64,000 nucleotides of DNA from Lunularia cruciata (GCA_948567375.1 OX419761.1:40736501-40800500), one strand, 5' to 3'; positions 49,431-62,917 are shown, numbered from the stretch's first letter. Notes: a model not told the origin generated them from the letters alone. Translations and numbers: made by a program.

Positions 49431-51853
49431 ATAATTTCACAACTACACTGTGTAATGGTACATGTACATCGGCCTCCCAGCATGCATTCTACGTAGTACA
49501 TACAGTAGAAACTACACCAAACATCCAGTAGATCCAGTTCTCATCGAGTTTTAACTCCGTAGCGGCGGTTCAGCCTTGCTTGAGAAGGAGTACCACCTTT
49601 CTCTTTTCACACCGCCGATGTCCAACGAGGACCCTTTACTCTAGCCAGTGTTTTGAAACATCCCGTAACTCGTTACATCGGGTTTTGACTTCCGATGTCC
49701 AGAATTTAGCGATAAAAGATGAGACACGTATATCCCAAAACGAATCAGCGAATGATTCCCGACGTTGCCCGTACTTTTAGGCTGTTCCAACCTTTAGTCG
49801 GGATCTGCCCACGCTCTTGAGAAGATCTCCCCGAGCACGGATCTCAGCAAGGTCCTTGTTCTTTCAGTTCTGCCTCATTCATCGGTCCCGCCGGTCATCA
49901 TTAGAAAGCATCGTTGTAAGAAATTACGGCGTATCATATTTTAGTGAACAAAGGCAGACTCGTTTGTTTTGAATCTCAAGAATATATTGCATTTCAAGAA
50001 GACTTTGCGGTGGAGCCAATTGCAGTGCAACACGTTGGAATCTCTACTCTTTTTATTGACAATGTCGTTCAACTGTCACTCGAGAAGTCACTGGAAAAGT
50101 CTGAGGTCTGAAGATGACAAACGACGTTCATGTAAATACGAATATAACACATGACATCTTTCTACGTGATGTGAGTCATGTTGAACAGATGATTTTGGAT
50201 TTAACAATTTTACATTACCTGCCTAAGTATTTCTGCAAATGTATGTAAATGTGATTTCTCTTTTCCTGGACTCTTTTATTCGTCTTCACCAAGATTTCAA
50301 TATATATTATGAAGAGGCTGTTCTGAAAAGAGCAACATAGTGTTTGCTTTGCGAGAAATAGATTGCGATAAATGTGTGTACTGTTTGCTTGGGAGTTGTT
50401 GATGGGCAATGTAAATACAATACGACTTGGGGACAAATTTTCTATAGAGAATAAAAGTTATTTTAGTGTATCTTAATATAAAAGAATATCTTAGTGTTTA
50501 TTTTATTCGGTTCTAACTCTATATCCAATGGAAAACTATGGCTCAATGACATTGAAATATGAATACTTCTTGGGATCATTTTTCAATGGCAATATTTGTC
50601 AAAAGAAAATCAATGAATATAGTTCTTTGTAAACTTTGATCATTAATGTCATTAGGAAGGTTTTCATATATAGATTTGTTGAAGGTATGGCATATGGATA
50701 TACTCTATAACATTGACTTGATCTTGTGTAAATCAAATTCAAGGATCCACCAATATGCTTTGGAAACAAATATCTAATGCACACTCGTAAAGTAAAAAAT
50801 GCTCTCTAAAATCTCATCAACAATAACAACACTCTCAACTTGTAGGTATACTTTAGAATATTTGATTGCTTGAGCAATTTAACTTCAAAAGAAGGTAATA
50901 TCTATATATAAAAATGTGTCCTATCTAAGGTGGTTCTATGTATGGCTATCTATATCCATTGTTTTGATGATAATCAATTGTATAAGAAGTTGAGAATCAA
51001 CATATATTTTGGGATAATCTTCCATGCACTCAAATTTCTTAATGCATGGTGTAGTTTTGTACAATTGCATAAATTTTTTTAATGTTTCAACATCAAAAAA
51101 ATAAAAGATAAAAGTATATACTTACAAATTCAAAAGCCCACATGGTTCATACATCATGAACAATAACAAAACTATGTATCTTTGCTCCTTATATGGAATC
51201 AAGGATCTCAACTTAGTTAATTATATAAGATTCTTCCATTCAATGAAAGACTTGTCTTCCTCTTTTAAGGACAATTAAACACGTGCATGAGGAAGCCTTC
51301 TTTTTTAAATTCAATGACAAAAATCTGAGCAACTTCTTTTACCAACACTTTTGTGGTTGTATAGGTTTTGCTGAAGTTTTGAAAGGTATGCTCAAGAGTA
51401 TGGCCACTTCCTATATATTATGCCAAAACATGCCACCAATGATCTTTGGTCCAATTTGGATAATTACCCTACAAAGTATCATAGCTTGTATGATTCTTGA
51501 TCATATTACACTATGTCTACACTAATGTAGTCACTGTCTCACAACATGAAACTAAGATGTTTTTGTTGCAAATGCTCTTGGCAAGTAGCCATCTCAAACT
51601 TTTCCATTTTGGAGCTTTCATGTTCATTTTCCACATGAAAAACTAATGTGACTTTCTTCATAATCTAAGCTCTTTCTATATTACCAGCTTGTATACAGTT
51701 TACAAGCTTTTATAGAGGTTGCTATGAAGAAATTTTTTTGATTGTGTTATTTTCAATTAAGTCATTCAGCTTCTTATGTCCTTTAGTTGCTAGTCATTTA
51801 TCATTGTAATAAGCAATACTATGAAGAATCAAGGATGGAGAATTCTCCCATAT
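49431..51853. other. AT-rich intergenic DNA, probably repeat-derived
   Basis: No gene, RNA or clear repeat boundary is recognised. 49440-50150 is less AT-rich than what follows; from 50440 on the DNA is close to random AT-rich sequence. Confidence 0.4.
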
Positions 51854-51975
51854 TTGGAGATGATACAAATAGTAATCCTTTATCAAAACCTTTTAATAGG
51901 AATTTTCATATTTCTTGGAGATGATACAAATAGTAATCCTTTATCAAAACCTTTTAATAGGAATTTTCATATTTC
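51854..51975. repeat. Perfect 61-bp tandem duplication
   Basis: Two adjacent identical copies, 51854-51914 and 51915-51975, each beginning ttggagatgatacaaatag. Identity in otherwise decayed DNA suggests a recent event. Confidence 0.9.
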
Positions 51976-52610
51976 ATGCTTGGGAGTGCCAATAGTCTTC
52001 TTGAAGGGAGGAGTGATAATACATGGGATCATAATTGCTACTTAATTTTGAAATAATCAAGAGTAACTTGATATATCTTATCCATGCACCATAATGTTCT
52101 TTGGCTCTATGAACTCACACTATTACAACTTGTTATAATAAATGAAAACTATATGGTATATAATCCTTGATAGTTGATATGGAATAAAAGTTGATAATAT
52201 ATGGTTTATAGCATTGAGAATGCAATCAATACTTTGGATGGTACATTTTGTAGTGTGGGCATGGTAAGGATATGGTTGGTGACTTTATTTTCTAGATCAT
52301 AGATGTAAAATTTAATTTAATTAGGCGTTACCTCATGCTTATGGAAGTAACTTTTGAGAACATGATATATTTCTTTTTGGATCCAAACTGAATAAAAACC
52401 TATGCATATGTATTGTGAGAAAAAATTAGAAATTCAGAGTCAAGAAAATTTTAATCGCCAAAACATGAGCATAACTTGTCTTTTATTTGCACAATAATCA
52501 TCCATATCAAGACCTAATAGAAGTGAAGGTAAAAAACACTTATATAGTTGTATATTCTTGCAAATATTCTCTCCAAAATATGACCATCTTGCACAAAAAC
52601 ATTTTTGGGA

Positions 52611-52950
52611 GTTTGAGGAGGAGCAAGTTGTGCAAAGAGAAATTTTCCTTGGTGTAGTACATGCATGGAGTCTAATAATCATAGGAAGAAGATGGTACAG
52701 ATTGAATCTAAGAGTTTCATAACAAAATATTTAGCTATTTTTGTTGTCATTGTATAAAGAGTTTAGATATATCTTTGAGCACCTGAGGAGGAGCAAATTT
52801 GGCAAGGATAATTTTCCCATTGATGTAGTAAATATTTAAATTTCAGAATCAAATTAAAGGAAAGAGAAGATGTGGATTGTATTTAGGAGTTTTATAAAAG
52901 TTTATAGTTATTTTTATTATCATTGCACAATAGCTTAGATTATTCTACAA
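52611..52950. repeat. Diverged tandem duplication, about 170-bp unit
   Basis: Two units share gaggaggagcaa, then ttttcc and gatgtagta/ggtgtagta, then gaagatgg/gaagatgtgg, and ttgaatctaagagtt/ttgtatttaggagtt. The period is about 170 bp, with many differences. No coding role is seen. Confidence 0.6.
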
Positions 52951-54850
52951 GCTTATTGAGCTCCTTTGGTTGGCTATTTTAGCACAAAATCTTTAGCTCT
53001 GTTATTACAATAACATTGTATAATAACATTTCAACACAAATATCCTTTTGAGTATCAATTGCAAAGTGGACAACATAGTTATTAATAGAATTTTTATTAT
53101 AGTTTTGTGACACCAACACATAATTTTATGAGACAATTGCAATTTATGGACAATGTATGATACTAAATTATTCAATATCAACTCTTGCTTTTTTGATTCC
53201 AAAGTCTAAAATTGGAGGTTTGGAATGTTGATTGCAACCATGTCATCGCAACAAGGTAAGTGAAGAAAGTGGGAAGAAGTGAAATGATATGTTACAGTCA
53301 ATACAAATCCCACAAGAATTGAAATCAATTAGCTATAAGTGTTAATTTAATATTTCAAGATAAGAACATATATATAGTTGATATCAATTGGTCCTACCTT
53401 GGTTTTCATAGTTGATAGCAATTGATATCAATTGGTCCTACCTTGGTTGAACTTCAAAATTTTAAAAATTCTACCTTTGAAGAGAAAGAAAAAAAGTACA
53501 ATCAAACCTACAATTGAATTATGAATAAGTGAAAGCCCATGGTTTGTGGACAAACGAGAAATATCAAAATTTGAAAGTTAAGATGCAAATGGATAAATGA
53601 AAGACAAATTGCAAGGAATGGAGATTGGATTGTACAATGAGATAAAAGAAGGTGCAAATTATGTGGGAAGTGGGTGGAAAGACATTTATCTTCTTGATGC
53701 ACTTGAGTAGATTGTAGTATATAGAAGTAGTATTCTAATAGTAGCGGGCTTGTTCCAAAATTGGAGCCTACTATAATTTACAAACAAGAAGGTGAACTAT
53801 CAATACAAGAAGAAGCTAAGGTGATTCATTGTAAACTATCATCTATATGTATTTGCATAACATTTGATGTTTGAACTTGATGCAAGTGAGCTACTAGATT
53901 AGGAATTGAGAAATTAGGAATTATCAATGGATTAAGGCTATTGGATTGGGGATTACTTGCAAGATTGTGGATTTATTGATTGAAGGGAAAACTTACCTAT
54001 TTTGGGCAACAGCAAGAGGATTGCTTTCAAATCCTAATGGTGATAATTTTGATAGGTCTCAAAGTTTATTGGAGTTGATTCAAGGGTCCAAAGTGGGATT
54101 TATTTTTTTGTCTCTTAGTAAAGTAGCAATATGGGTCAAATGGTGCACTTAGTTGGTAGTGGAGATAAGACACATGTGTAAAGTCACTTTGGAGGAGAAG
54201 TGATCTCTTTGGTTTGCAAATATGCACATATCTTATTTATTTTTTCCAAATTTTTAACCTTATTTGGTCTCCTTCTTTCATACATTTGTCTTATGAATTG
54301 ATAGTTTTGTTCTATATGCATTGGATTTTGAGTATGTATTTTTTTGTATTTTTTTGTGGGAGAAAGCTTAGAATGTTGTAACTTTGTTCTTTAACATGGA
54401 GACATAGAAGGGGTACACTAAGTAATATTTGTCATTTCTCACCCCAAATCCCTTTAGTGTAATTAGGAAGTAGATCCTATCATTGACTTTTTCAACATTC
54501 ATCCATCATGGCCTAGGTTCATCTTGAGGGAGTCCTTTCTATGTCCTCCTTCTCATGTCTTTTGATCACCCAAAGGATAGAACTTCCATGATTTGATCCT
54601 CTTATGGAAGAGGATCAAATTGTGTCCTTGTCCTTGTCAACTCATTCTTGATCTCCCTACCATTGTCCTTCACCTACATCTATAGACCTACCACCCTTAT
54701 AGGATTGCATTCTTCTTCTTGCACTCTTTGCATGTTGTTATGTTAAGGTTTGCCTAATAAGTGAATAGTAATAGTTTATACATAGTATTATGTTGTATAA
54801 TGTAAGTGATCTTATGAGAAAATGAATTGCCATATGAGCAATCTATGTAT
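52951..54850. other. AT-rich intergenic DNA
   Basis: Contains a 27-bp phrase repeated at about 53360-53390 and 53413-53440 (ttgatatcaattggtccta...). An open frame at 53946-54152 reads plausibly as protein (LLIEGKTYLFWATARGLL ... LIQGSKVGFIFLSLSKV) but matches no family I recognise. No other feature seen. Confidence 0.35.
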
Positions 54851-55045
54851 ATTCAAGTGATTGGCCAAGTCTTGTCCTCATCCAAAGCTTTGATGTACAA
54901 GAGGGGTGTAGGTTTGGTAGAGAGTGGTGTGTTTGAGTCTTATGAGCCTTGAGTGATTGGCCATATGGATAATAGTCTCATCTTCATTCAAAGCTCTTAT
55001 GTACAAGGGGCTGGAAATTTGGTATAGAGTAATGTGTTTTAGTCT
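54851..55045. repeat. Diverged tandem duplication, about 95-105-bp unit
   Basis: Both units contain gtgattggcca, a tcttgtcctcatcc / tctcatcttcattc phrase, aaagct, tgtacaag, gggg, and gtgtttgagtcttatgag / gtgttttagtcttatgag. No function is suggested. Confidence 0.65.
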
Positions 55046-57639
55046 TATGAGATTTGAGTGATAGTTGAGCATGAAAGTTATGGCATCCAAGTAGTGAGCT
55101 TGATTGGAGAGATGTTCTATGCTCCTAATCTACATCTCTCAAACCCTTTTCAAATTCAGCTCTAGTTTATGCACTTGGAACACTTTTGTGTCTAGATGGT
55201 ACCTCATTTTAGCCTTGCATTCATGGCATTGATAATAGATAACCCAAATCTTCTCCTCCTCCTTTTTCTTACTTATAGATAGGTTTGAGATTTACCTTTT
55301 TACATCCTTTTGTAGAAGAAAAAGGACCACACATCTTGCTCAAGGCTTTGGAGGTGGAGTTTGAAGATTCTTGTGTCAAAAGGAGGAATTGCTAAGTATC
55401 CAAGGTACAAGAAATTGTATCCCACTACGTTGAGTCTAGATTTTTGGACATTTAGGAAAGTTTGAGAGGTGCATTTAAGGAGGAGAGATTTTATTTAAAT
55501 TAAAGAATAGACAAGCTACAATGTGGAGACAAAAAATGGGATATTTGAGTAGTTGATGACCAAGATATGGTCAATTGAAGCAAGTGAGTTCTACTCTATA
55601 TCCAAGCAAATACTTTGGAGAATATTGAAAGTTTTACAATAATGATCTTTTAATAAGCTTGGAGAGTAAAAGAAGTTTTGGTTGTGTTATGCCCAACAAA
55701 ATTTACATTTGATTCAATATCAAACCTGGTATTACTAAATGAAGTTTCAGTATTTGAAATCAAGTGTTTGGATGAAGATTATGAGCAAGTTTGGTGTCTT
55801 GACCACATCTCAAGTTTTGGTTTGAATCAGCTTGTGAAATTTTTTTGGCAAAATTTTTGTTGGCATGATCTTATACCTCTATGTGAACTTTGGTTTGAAA
55901 TACTAAAATAGAGAAATTAAGAACTTGGATCAAGTGTACTTCGGTCTATAGAGTTTAAATGCTAGGTCAACCTCAAAGTTGATTAATATTTAGGGGATTG
56001 GTTTAGAATGAAAAAACCAGACTTCACAAAGGGTTATACCAGAGCATAACCAACTTCTGTGTAGATTTTAGTTGGCTTAGCATTTACAAGTAGTGAGATC
56101 GTGATATCTTATGCATCAACCTTCAATAAAATTACTGTATTAAGCTTTGATAAATTGCTCTATCTCTAACCAAAGTTGATTATACATTGTCCCATTTGAG
56201 TTCATGATCAAAATATTGGTAGCTTATGGAGTGTTCTTGATACTCACATGAACCTCTAATCCCAAACTTTGGGAACTCTTTTGGCAAGGACCAAGAATGG
56301 CACCTTGATTTGAGCCAAATAACTTGACTAAGCTCAAGACATTGTCAAGGGAGCTATAGTGGTCAAATTGAGATGTGTTGTATGTCACTAGAAAGCTTAT
56401 CTTTCAGGTTATACAATGATTCATGATGTGTTTGATCTGGAGCAACAGTGAAATAATTATCTTAGACTAAGTCTTGAAGTTGGTTCCTTAATAAAAAAAA
56501 TCATCAAAAGGCATAAAATTACACTCTTTTGGAGTAAAGGTTGAAAGTAGCTCTTGGACTAAAGGCTAGAAGTAGCTCTTGGACAAAGAAAGGATTCCTT
56601 AAGGTACTTGTATACAAGAAGTATGGATAGTTGTGGTTAATTTGCCTATGTTTGAATCCTCTCCATGTCTTGCATGCTTGATTGTATGCTTACTTGGTTT
56701 AATTGCAAACATTGTGCTTAGGTTTCTTTTCCTTAGTCATGCTATGTATTTTTACTTGGTTATGCTTTAAGTGATGGAAAACAAACAAAAATTATGTTTT
56801 ATATTGGTTGGTTATGTTATCTTTTTTTTGCCCAATAAAGGGAAGATTGGGAATTGGGATAGAAGTTCCTAGCAGTTAGAAATACAAGTAAGCACCCATT
56901 ATAGATTTAGATAAAATCTCCTATCCATATGCTCCATAGCTAGGTACCTAGAATGTTCCCATATAGAACAAGGCAAAAAAAAAAAACAACATCTATATAT
57001 TTTGCCTCATTAGCAACCTAAAAAATCTTTTATGGATTATCCATCGATAGAGATAAGCCTAGCCTAACATCAAAGGAGATCTAGATACCTAAGGATGAGT
57101 GCAAAGGCCATTGATCCTCCTTACACACCATGTACACCACCTCCCCTTCTCCCCAAAATTCCCCAAAAGACATTCTTCATACTCATGTACTCTTTATTTA
57201 GCCCTTCCATACTCACACTCAACCATATTCTCTTGACCTTACTCAAGCATCCTTCCTAAGTTTAGCTAATCCACGTAAGTATACCATGATTCCTATGCCT
57301 TTATGTCACTTAGGTGGCTCCACACTCCTTAAGACTACAAGCTATGTTTGTATATGAACAAGGGAGAGATGCCTTTACTTGGACCTCATTAGCCCTATTC
57401 TTATAATGGATTGTATTCCTCCCAATCCATTTAGATATATTGGAGCACCGTGAGGCTACCTCTAAGTTTCATTACTTCTGCATGGGGATTAATTAGCCCT
57501 ATATGATGAGGAAACCATAAAGGCCCAAGCAATAGTCAAGAGGCTCACAAAATCTCCACAATCCTACACATTTGTCCAAAGTATTATTATCTACATTATT
57601 CCTTGATATTAGGTCAGAAGGTGAGTATAGACATGCAAC
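55046..57639. other. AT-rich repeat-derived DNA, no gene recognised
   Basis: Short open frames (for example 55678-55911) show no known motif. A duplicated phrase (gtagctcttgga) occurs at 56560-56585. No RNA gene or element boundary is seen. Confidence 0.35.
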
Positions 57640-57880
57640 TTAAGCAATATCACCCTCTATATCAACACTCTTATTTCTTGATACTTTATCTACCTTACAA
57701 GCTCTCTATCTACTAACTTTTTATGACCTTCTTTCTTTCCTCCATGATTATCATCAAGATGATGAGCTATAGCTTACTAAGTCCTTCTTTGCTCATGCTT
57801 TACTCTATTTTCCATATTTCTTACTAGGTGGGTATTTGCAATTGGTTTATGAGCATCTCACCTAGATTGCTTGGACTCTA
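57640..57880 (+). mobile_element. Possible remnant of the non-LTR element, 5' part
   Basis: The phrase ggtttatgagcatctcacc then agattgctt resembles the ggtttatgagcacctt agagattgctt stretch at 21765-21790 of the long element, and gattatcatc upstream resembles gattatcagc at 21667. The rest is too diverged to align confidently by eye. Confidence 0.3.
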
Positions 57881-59749
57881 GAGTAATAGTGTTGGTAGTC
57901 AGGAGTATTTTGGTAGTTACTCATAGACTAGTTGTTCACGGTCAGATTTTGTGTTTGGGGTACTGACTACATGGTAGGGTTCACCATTGTTGAGCACCAT
58001 TTGCACCATTGGGTGTGCCATCAATGGGACCGTTAGCTTGAGTCCAGGAGTATAATTTTGAAGTGTAACTCTAGAGAGCTCACTTCTTTGATGTTGATCC
58101 TTCAAGTTTATGGTTATGGTGGATAGAGGCTGATGAGCATCACTTGAATTCTCTTAGCTAGAGTGGGTGTGGCTTGACTACAATTAGTGCTTAGTTTTTG
58201 GCAGATTATTGAGTGATAGATCAAGTACTAACTGATTGAATTTATTCAAGTTGTGTGAACAAACTGATTACATGAGAGAAGTGAGGTTAGGGGGAAATCA
58301 AATGCAAAAACTAAGAGTGTTGATGGTATCTCCAAGACTTGTTGATCGTTGGTAGTTTGATCAGAGTTTAGATTTTCCCTAGTGTGCAAAAGCTGGTTCA
58401 ATCAATGTAGATTTTGCAATGAGGCAATTGGTGTGTAGAAGCATTGGCCAAATTTTGAGCAAAGAGAAGTAATTTTCAAGCAGAAGTTGTGATTTTGAGC
58501 TCAAGAGGTGAAAGTAGAACCAATTCGGTTTGAGTTGAGCTCAAAAAGTGAAATTGAAGGTGGAGTTGAGAACCTATCTTTGTGAATTTGTGATTTGGAG
58601 AAACCCGTCATTTCAATTAGGCTCAAATGGAGAGTTAGTGGAGGATTTGGCGGTCAACCAACTTTAGAGATTTACGTCAAATTTTTGTTAGAGTTTATGT
58701 TAGATTTAAAGACTTCAAGGTATAGGGCTATGGGCTATGAGAGGCTTCAAAGGCCTAGAAGGACCTACAAGCTAGCATGAGGCTAGCTAACTTAGAGTAG
58801 ATTTTGGTCATTGTTTGGCAAAATATGTCCACCCTACTAGATTATGCGCAATAGGGTTTGACCCCTAGATCTCTAGTTCCTAGACTGGTGCCCTAGCCAA
58901 TTTTTCCACCTTCACTTGTTATCCTAGTGATTGTTCTAGTGTTATCTATACATCTATAGCTTTGGCTAGGAGAGAAAATTTGATCCTATTCTTGGTAATC
59001 TTGGTAGCTTAGGAAGTAGATAACTCCTATTATGTCAAACACCAAATGGTGATAGAGTCAATCTAGTGTTGATTTTTGAGCTGGAGTGTTTTTGTTTAGA
59101 CTTCTTGTGATTGGACCCCCTCCATTCTCTACTTTTTATTTGTGCACCATGTTTGCGTGAGGTGCCCTAACTTTAGAGCATTAGTGCTCTGGTGTGCTCT
59201 CAGTAGTAAGGCTAGAGTGATGACTAATCAGACTACCTATGTTTCTCTTTGATGAAGCATGAAGTGATGATCTAGAGATCATGAGGGTGTGTGTCATGAT
59301 GGCATGTTACAAGTTGCCCTTTCTTCTCATGTAATTGTCATAGTTAGAGTTACATTAGTGGATGATGTTTGGTTGGTATATTGGCACTTGGTGGGATACT
59401 TGTGGTGGTTCTAATTACGGGTTATAGTTTTTGGTTACTTTGTCACAATAGAGTTCTTTGGGGATTTTGAAGGAGATAGCATTGCAATATGTAGTGGGTT
59501 TACTTGGAGTGGCGCTCGTTGTCAACATGTATCTTAGGTCTTAGTGAGGGAGGAGATTGACTCTAAGTTGGAGTTTGAAGTAGGAGTTCATTCAATTGAG
59601 AGTGCACTTTGTGTGTCTACACCATTGTTGTGGGACATGTATAAGATTTATGGAGCCTCCAAAGGTCCCAAGTGTTACTCAAGTATAATGGGTACCATTC
59701 AATTGGATGACTTCATCTAGGAGTTTGATAGTTGGTGTGATCTGTAGTA
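57881..59749. other. Repeat-derived DNA upstream of the gag remnant
   Basis: No recognisable protein or RNA gene. If the gag remnant below is part of an LTR element, its leader and 5' LTR would lie here, but I cannot define their ends. Confidence 0.35.
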
Positions 59750-60950
59750 GATGCGGAACCCAACTTTGTTCACACCCTTCATGGCATCAAAGGAGTCATT
59801 TTAGCACTTGGAGTGTCCACCAATGGACAACTGCCATGAGTTTAGGAGAGCTCACTTGGAGGAGATTGAGCTAAAGAGACAATATTGGTCTCCAAACTAT
59901 ATCTCCATCACTTCAGGCTTGGTTTCTAGGAGTAGATCAAATGTAACCACAAGTTATAGCTCTATTAGCATTGGTGGATCTCTTGGAGATGGTGCTACTA
60001 TGAGTGGAGGTACTACTACATGAGGTGGTTTAGTATTAAGGTTAAACCTTATGGTGGAGTTCTTCCAATGTTTGAGGCAGAACTACAAAGGAGTATGGAC
60101 TAACAAGTTGAGGAGCTTGCAGGAGTTCCAAAAAAAGGGTGGAGATGGTGCTACTATGAGTGGAGGTACTACTACATGAGGTGGTTTAGTACTAAGGTTT
60201 AACCTTATGGTGGAATTCTTCCAATGTTTGAGGCAGATTCACAAAGGAGTACAAACTAACAAGTTGAGGAGCTTGCAGGAGTTCCAAAAAAAGGGCGGAG
60301 AGAGCCTACACAAGGCATACACATGCATGAAACGTCTGATCAATTTTACTCAAGGAGTTATTGAGGCTCAAGCAATTCAATTTTGGTATGGGATATTAGA
60401 TAAGGAGTTGCAATGTAGAGTCCATGATGCTACATTAGTACAAGCTACTTTGCCTACTTTAGCAATAGTCTTTTGTTTGGCTGAGCGTATTGAGCTCAAC
60501 ATGGTGGAAGAGAGAGCTGCGACTTTGGATTTGGTAGGGAGACCTCATCCATAGTTGTTACTTCTTCTAGAGTGCAGCAGAGTGCACCACGCCATGTTGG
60601 TTTCCAAGGACATGGTGGACAACCTAGATCCTATAAAGCGAGTGGATGGCCTATTGTAGCTAGACCCTTAACTTCCTTTTTGTGTCAAAAATAGCCAATG
60701 AGTGGTGGTGTTGCTTGTTGGACTTGTGGTGGACTTCAACATAAGAGAGAGTGCACTTAGGGCAATGGAATTGCATCATAACTGGTAGAGAAGCAATATG
60801 AGCATTGCCACAAATTTGGTCACACTAATGACCAATGCTTTGATCTACACCCAGAGTTATGGAGTGGTAGAGCTACTATGGTAGGTGGTAGAGGAGCTCT
60901 AGGTCATGGAGGATGAGGTGGTAGAGGATCCACATCTAGTAGGGGTGCAA
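59750..60950 (+). pseudogene. LTR-retrotransposon gag with degenerate zinc knuckles, broken
   Basis: The clearest part, 60207-60554, reads MVEFFQCLRQIHKGVQTN, LRSLQEFQKKGGESLHKAYT and LINFTQGVIEAQAIQFWYG, which fits a retrotransposon gag (capsid) domain. It is followed by CWTCGGLQHKREC (60719 on) and YEHCHKFGHTNDQC (60797 on), two knuckle-like motifs; the second has Y for its first C. In-frame stops lie between them (for example TAG at 60758). Gag would package element RNA. No protease or polymerase follows, so the element is incomplete. Confidence 0.6.
59985..60296 (+). repeat. 156-bp tandem duplication inside the gag remnant
   Basis: Units 59985-60140 and 60141-60296 are nearly identical, from ggagatggtgctac to aaaaaaaggg. 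A few substitutions separate them (tattaagg/tactaagg, gaactac/gattcac). The duplication disrupts the gag frame. Confidence 0.85.
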
Positions 60951-61690
60951 TACTATAACACCTATTTGTGCATGTATGTGTTATTGTGATATTTAATTTG
61001 GTATTATAAGTACTTGAGAGATATTATTTATATAAAGATCAAGGATAGTTCTACATTAGTCATGATTAGCTTAAGTTAGTCATAGCTAAGATAGAGAGAA
61101 CCTTACCTTAGAGGAAGTGGAAAAGATGAGCACCACTATTGTGGATTCTAGTGTATTGACTTGGTATTATTCCTCGGTGTTTGGCTTTGAGGAAAGAGTT
61201 GAGAATTCTTCAACCCACAAGCCTTTTTTTTGGATTCTTTTATAGTCCAAGGATAGCCCATGTGAAGGAATCCTTGACTTAGTGGTTATGTCAAGATAAG
61301 GCCACATGCTTAGGAGAATACTCCCATGAGTATGGATATTCTTTAGCTTTTTGACTTTATTTGATTGTTAGCCTAGTAACTTGAGTTACTCCAATAATTA
61401 GTAACTTGAGTTACTCTAATAGTTAGTAACTTTGATATGTTACTATTTCACAAGTATATAAACTAGGGTTGAAAGGGTACTCATCATCTTTTCATTTGCA
61501 ACTATCTCTCTCTCATTGAGTTCTCTAGTGAGCAATGTTTTGAGTCTTGGAGTGTTAGCCTTGGAGGAGTATGATGGAGTTGGGGTTCTTTGCCTTCTTA
61601 GTCCATGGTGCGCTAACCATTATAGCCATTAGAGGTTCATCTTGAGTGAAAGACAAGCCAACTCACTTTTTGGTTCCGTTGGCGTAACAA
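60951..61690 (+). repeat. Candidate LTR and primer-binding site
   Basis: The stretch has promoter-like parts: a TATA-like tatataaac at 61455-61463, a pyrimidine-rich tract, and then ttttggttccgttggcg at about 61667-61683, which loosely resembles the tRNA primer-binding site after some plant LTRs. At its left edge a short inverted repeat ataacac ... gtgttat lies at 60954-60983. A second LTR is not visible in the window, so this is tentative. Confidence 0.25.
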
Positions 61691-62917
61691 GTGTTCTCTA
61701 GAAAGCAAGATAATGTTATGCGTACAATTATATATTAGATAGAAAGAGGCTATGAGAGCTCACTTGGAGAGAACATTAGGGGAGGAAGGGGCTGAACTTA
61801 TGTTAGAGAACCAAGACCCATTTTTATACCCTCTAGTTCATTATGATATCTTTGAGGTGATATTGTACATCTTGTACACATGGGAGGATTTGGAGAGATG
61901 GTGTGAGGTGGATTGTAGATTTTGGGGATTATAGTGATTTTGGGTAAAATCCCAAGTTTTAGATCTGGATTTGAAATTTCTACACATGATAGCTTGGGTT
62001 GTCCTTCAATTAGCACGCTTAAAATTATTGTGAGAGTTGGTACACACATTGAACTAAAATTTTTGAAAGTTGATAGGGTAAATTGCTCACAAAATTATAT
62101 GCTCTTTGGAAAATTATACATAGTCTGCCATTTATTCATTTTTTAGTGGACTGTTTTGAAATTTATACAAATATTTAGTGCATAGTATTATACCTTTTGG
62201 CCCAAGAATCAGAGAAAGATAATTCTTGAGCAAAAAGTTTTGAGTTTTAAAGTGAGAGGGGTGGTTTTTAGACCAAATCTGAAATATGTATGCTAAATAG
62301 AACGATGCATAGGCCAAATGGCTTGATGAAAAGATCTAAAATTTTATAGGGGAGGACACAATATGTTTGTTATCATACTACTAAAAAGCTTTATGCTGGG
62401 GCCTAGCTCTTTATGTGGGGTTTTTTGTGCCCTCACCATTGACAACTTTATGTTTATGTTACCGTTGATTTGGCGGGGCTTTTTAAGTCCACAGTCAGAG
62501 TTTGGTAGGCATTTTCAAATCCCCAATCAGAGTTTTGCAGGATTTTTTGATATCTTAGGGGAAGATTGATGAAATAGTCAGTTCTGACCATGATTGTGAT
62601 TTATCACATCATTGTTATCATCATCGATTGATTTTGTTGTCTCTCAACATACTGAAAGCACGGTGTTCAATCTATGACTTTAACGAGGTTGGGCACCAAA
62701 CATATGGTAGCGTGACATTGGTTTGCACTAAATTTTGTGCATGCAAGTAGAAGTTTGAAAAGGCTGTTGCCACAACGGTAAAGTCACGAATGATTCTATC
62801 GTTGGCTCTTTTGAGCCACATTTGTTGCTTTTAAATCTATTTTAGGGCTCATCACACAATTTGGAGTCCTTTCTCACTAATATAAGCAACTAAAATCAAG
62901 CCTTTGTGTTCACAAGC
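61691..62917. other. Repeat-derived DNA left of the Helitron
   Basis: No gene is recognised. The short open frames (61752-61934, 62363-62569) lack known motifs. Confidence 0.35.

Noticed and set aside
62803-62820. A histone-type mRNA 3' stem-loop (ggctcttttgagcc followed by aca)
   Set aside because: The stem is only five pairs, no histone gene is nearby, and plant histone mRNAs are polyadenylated.
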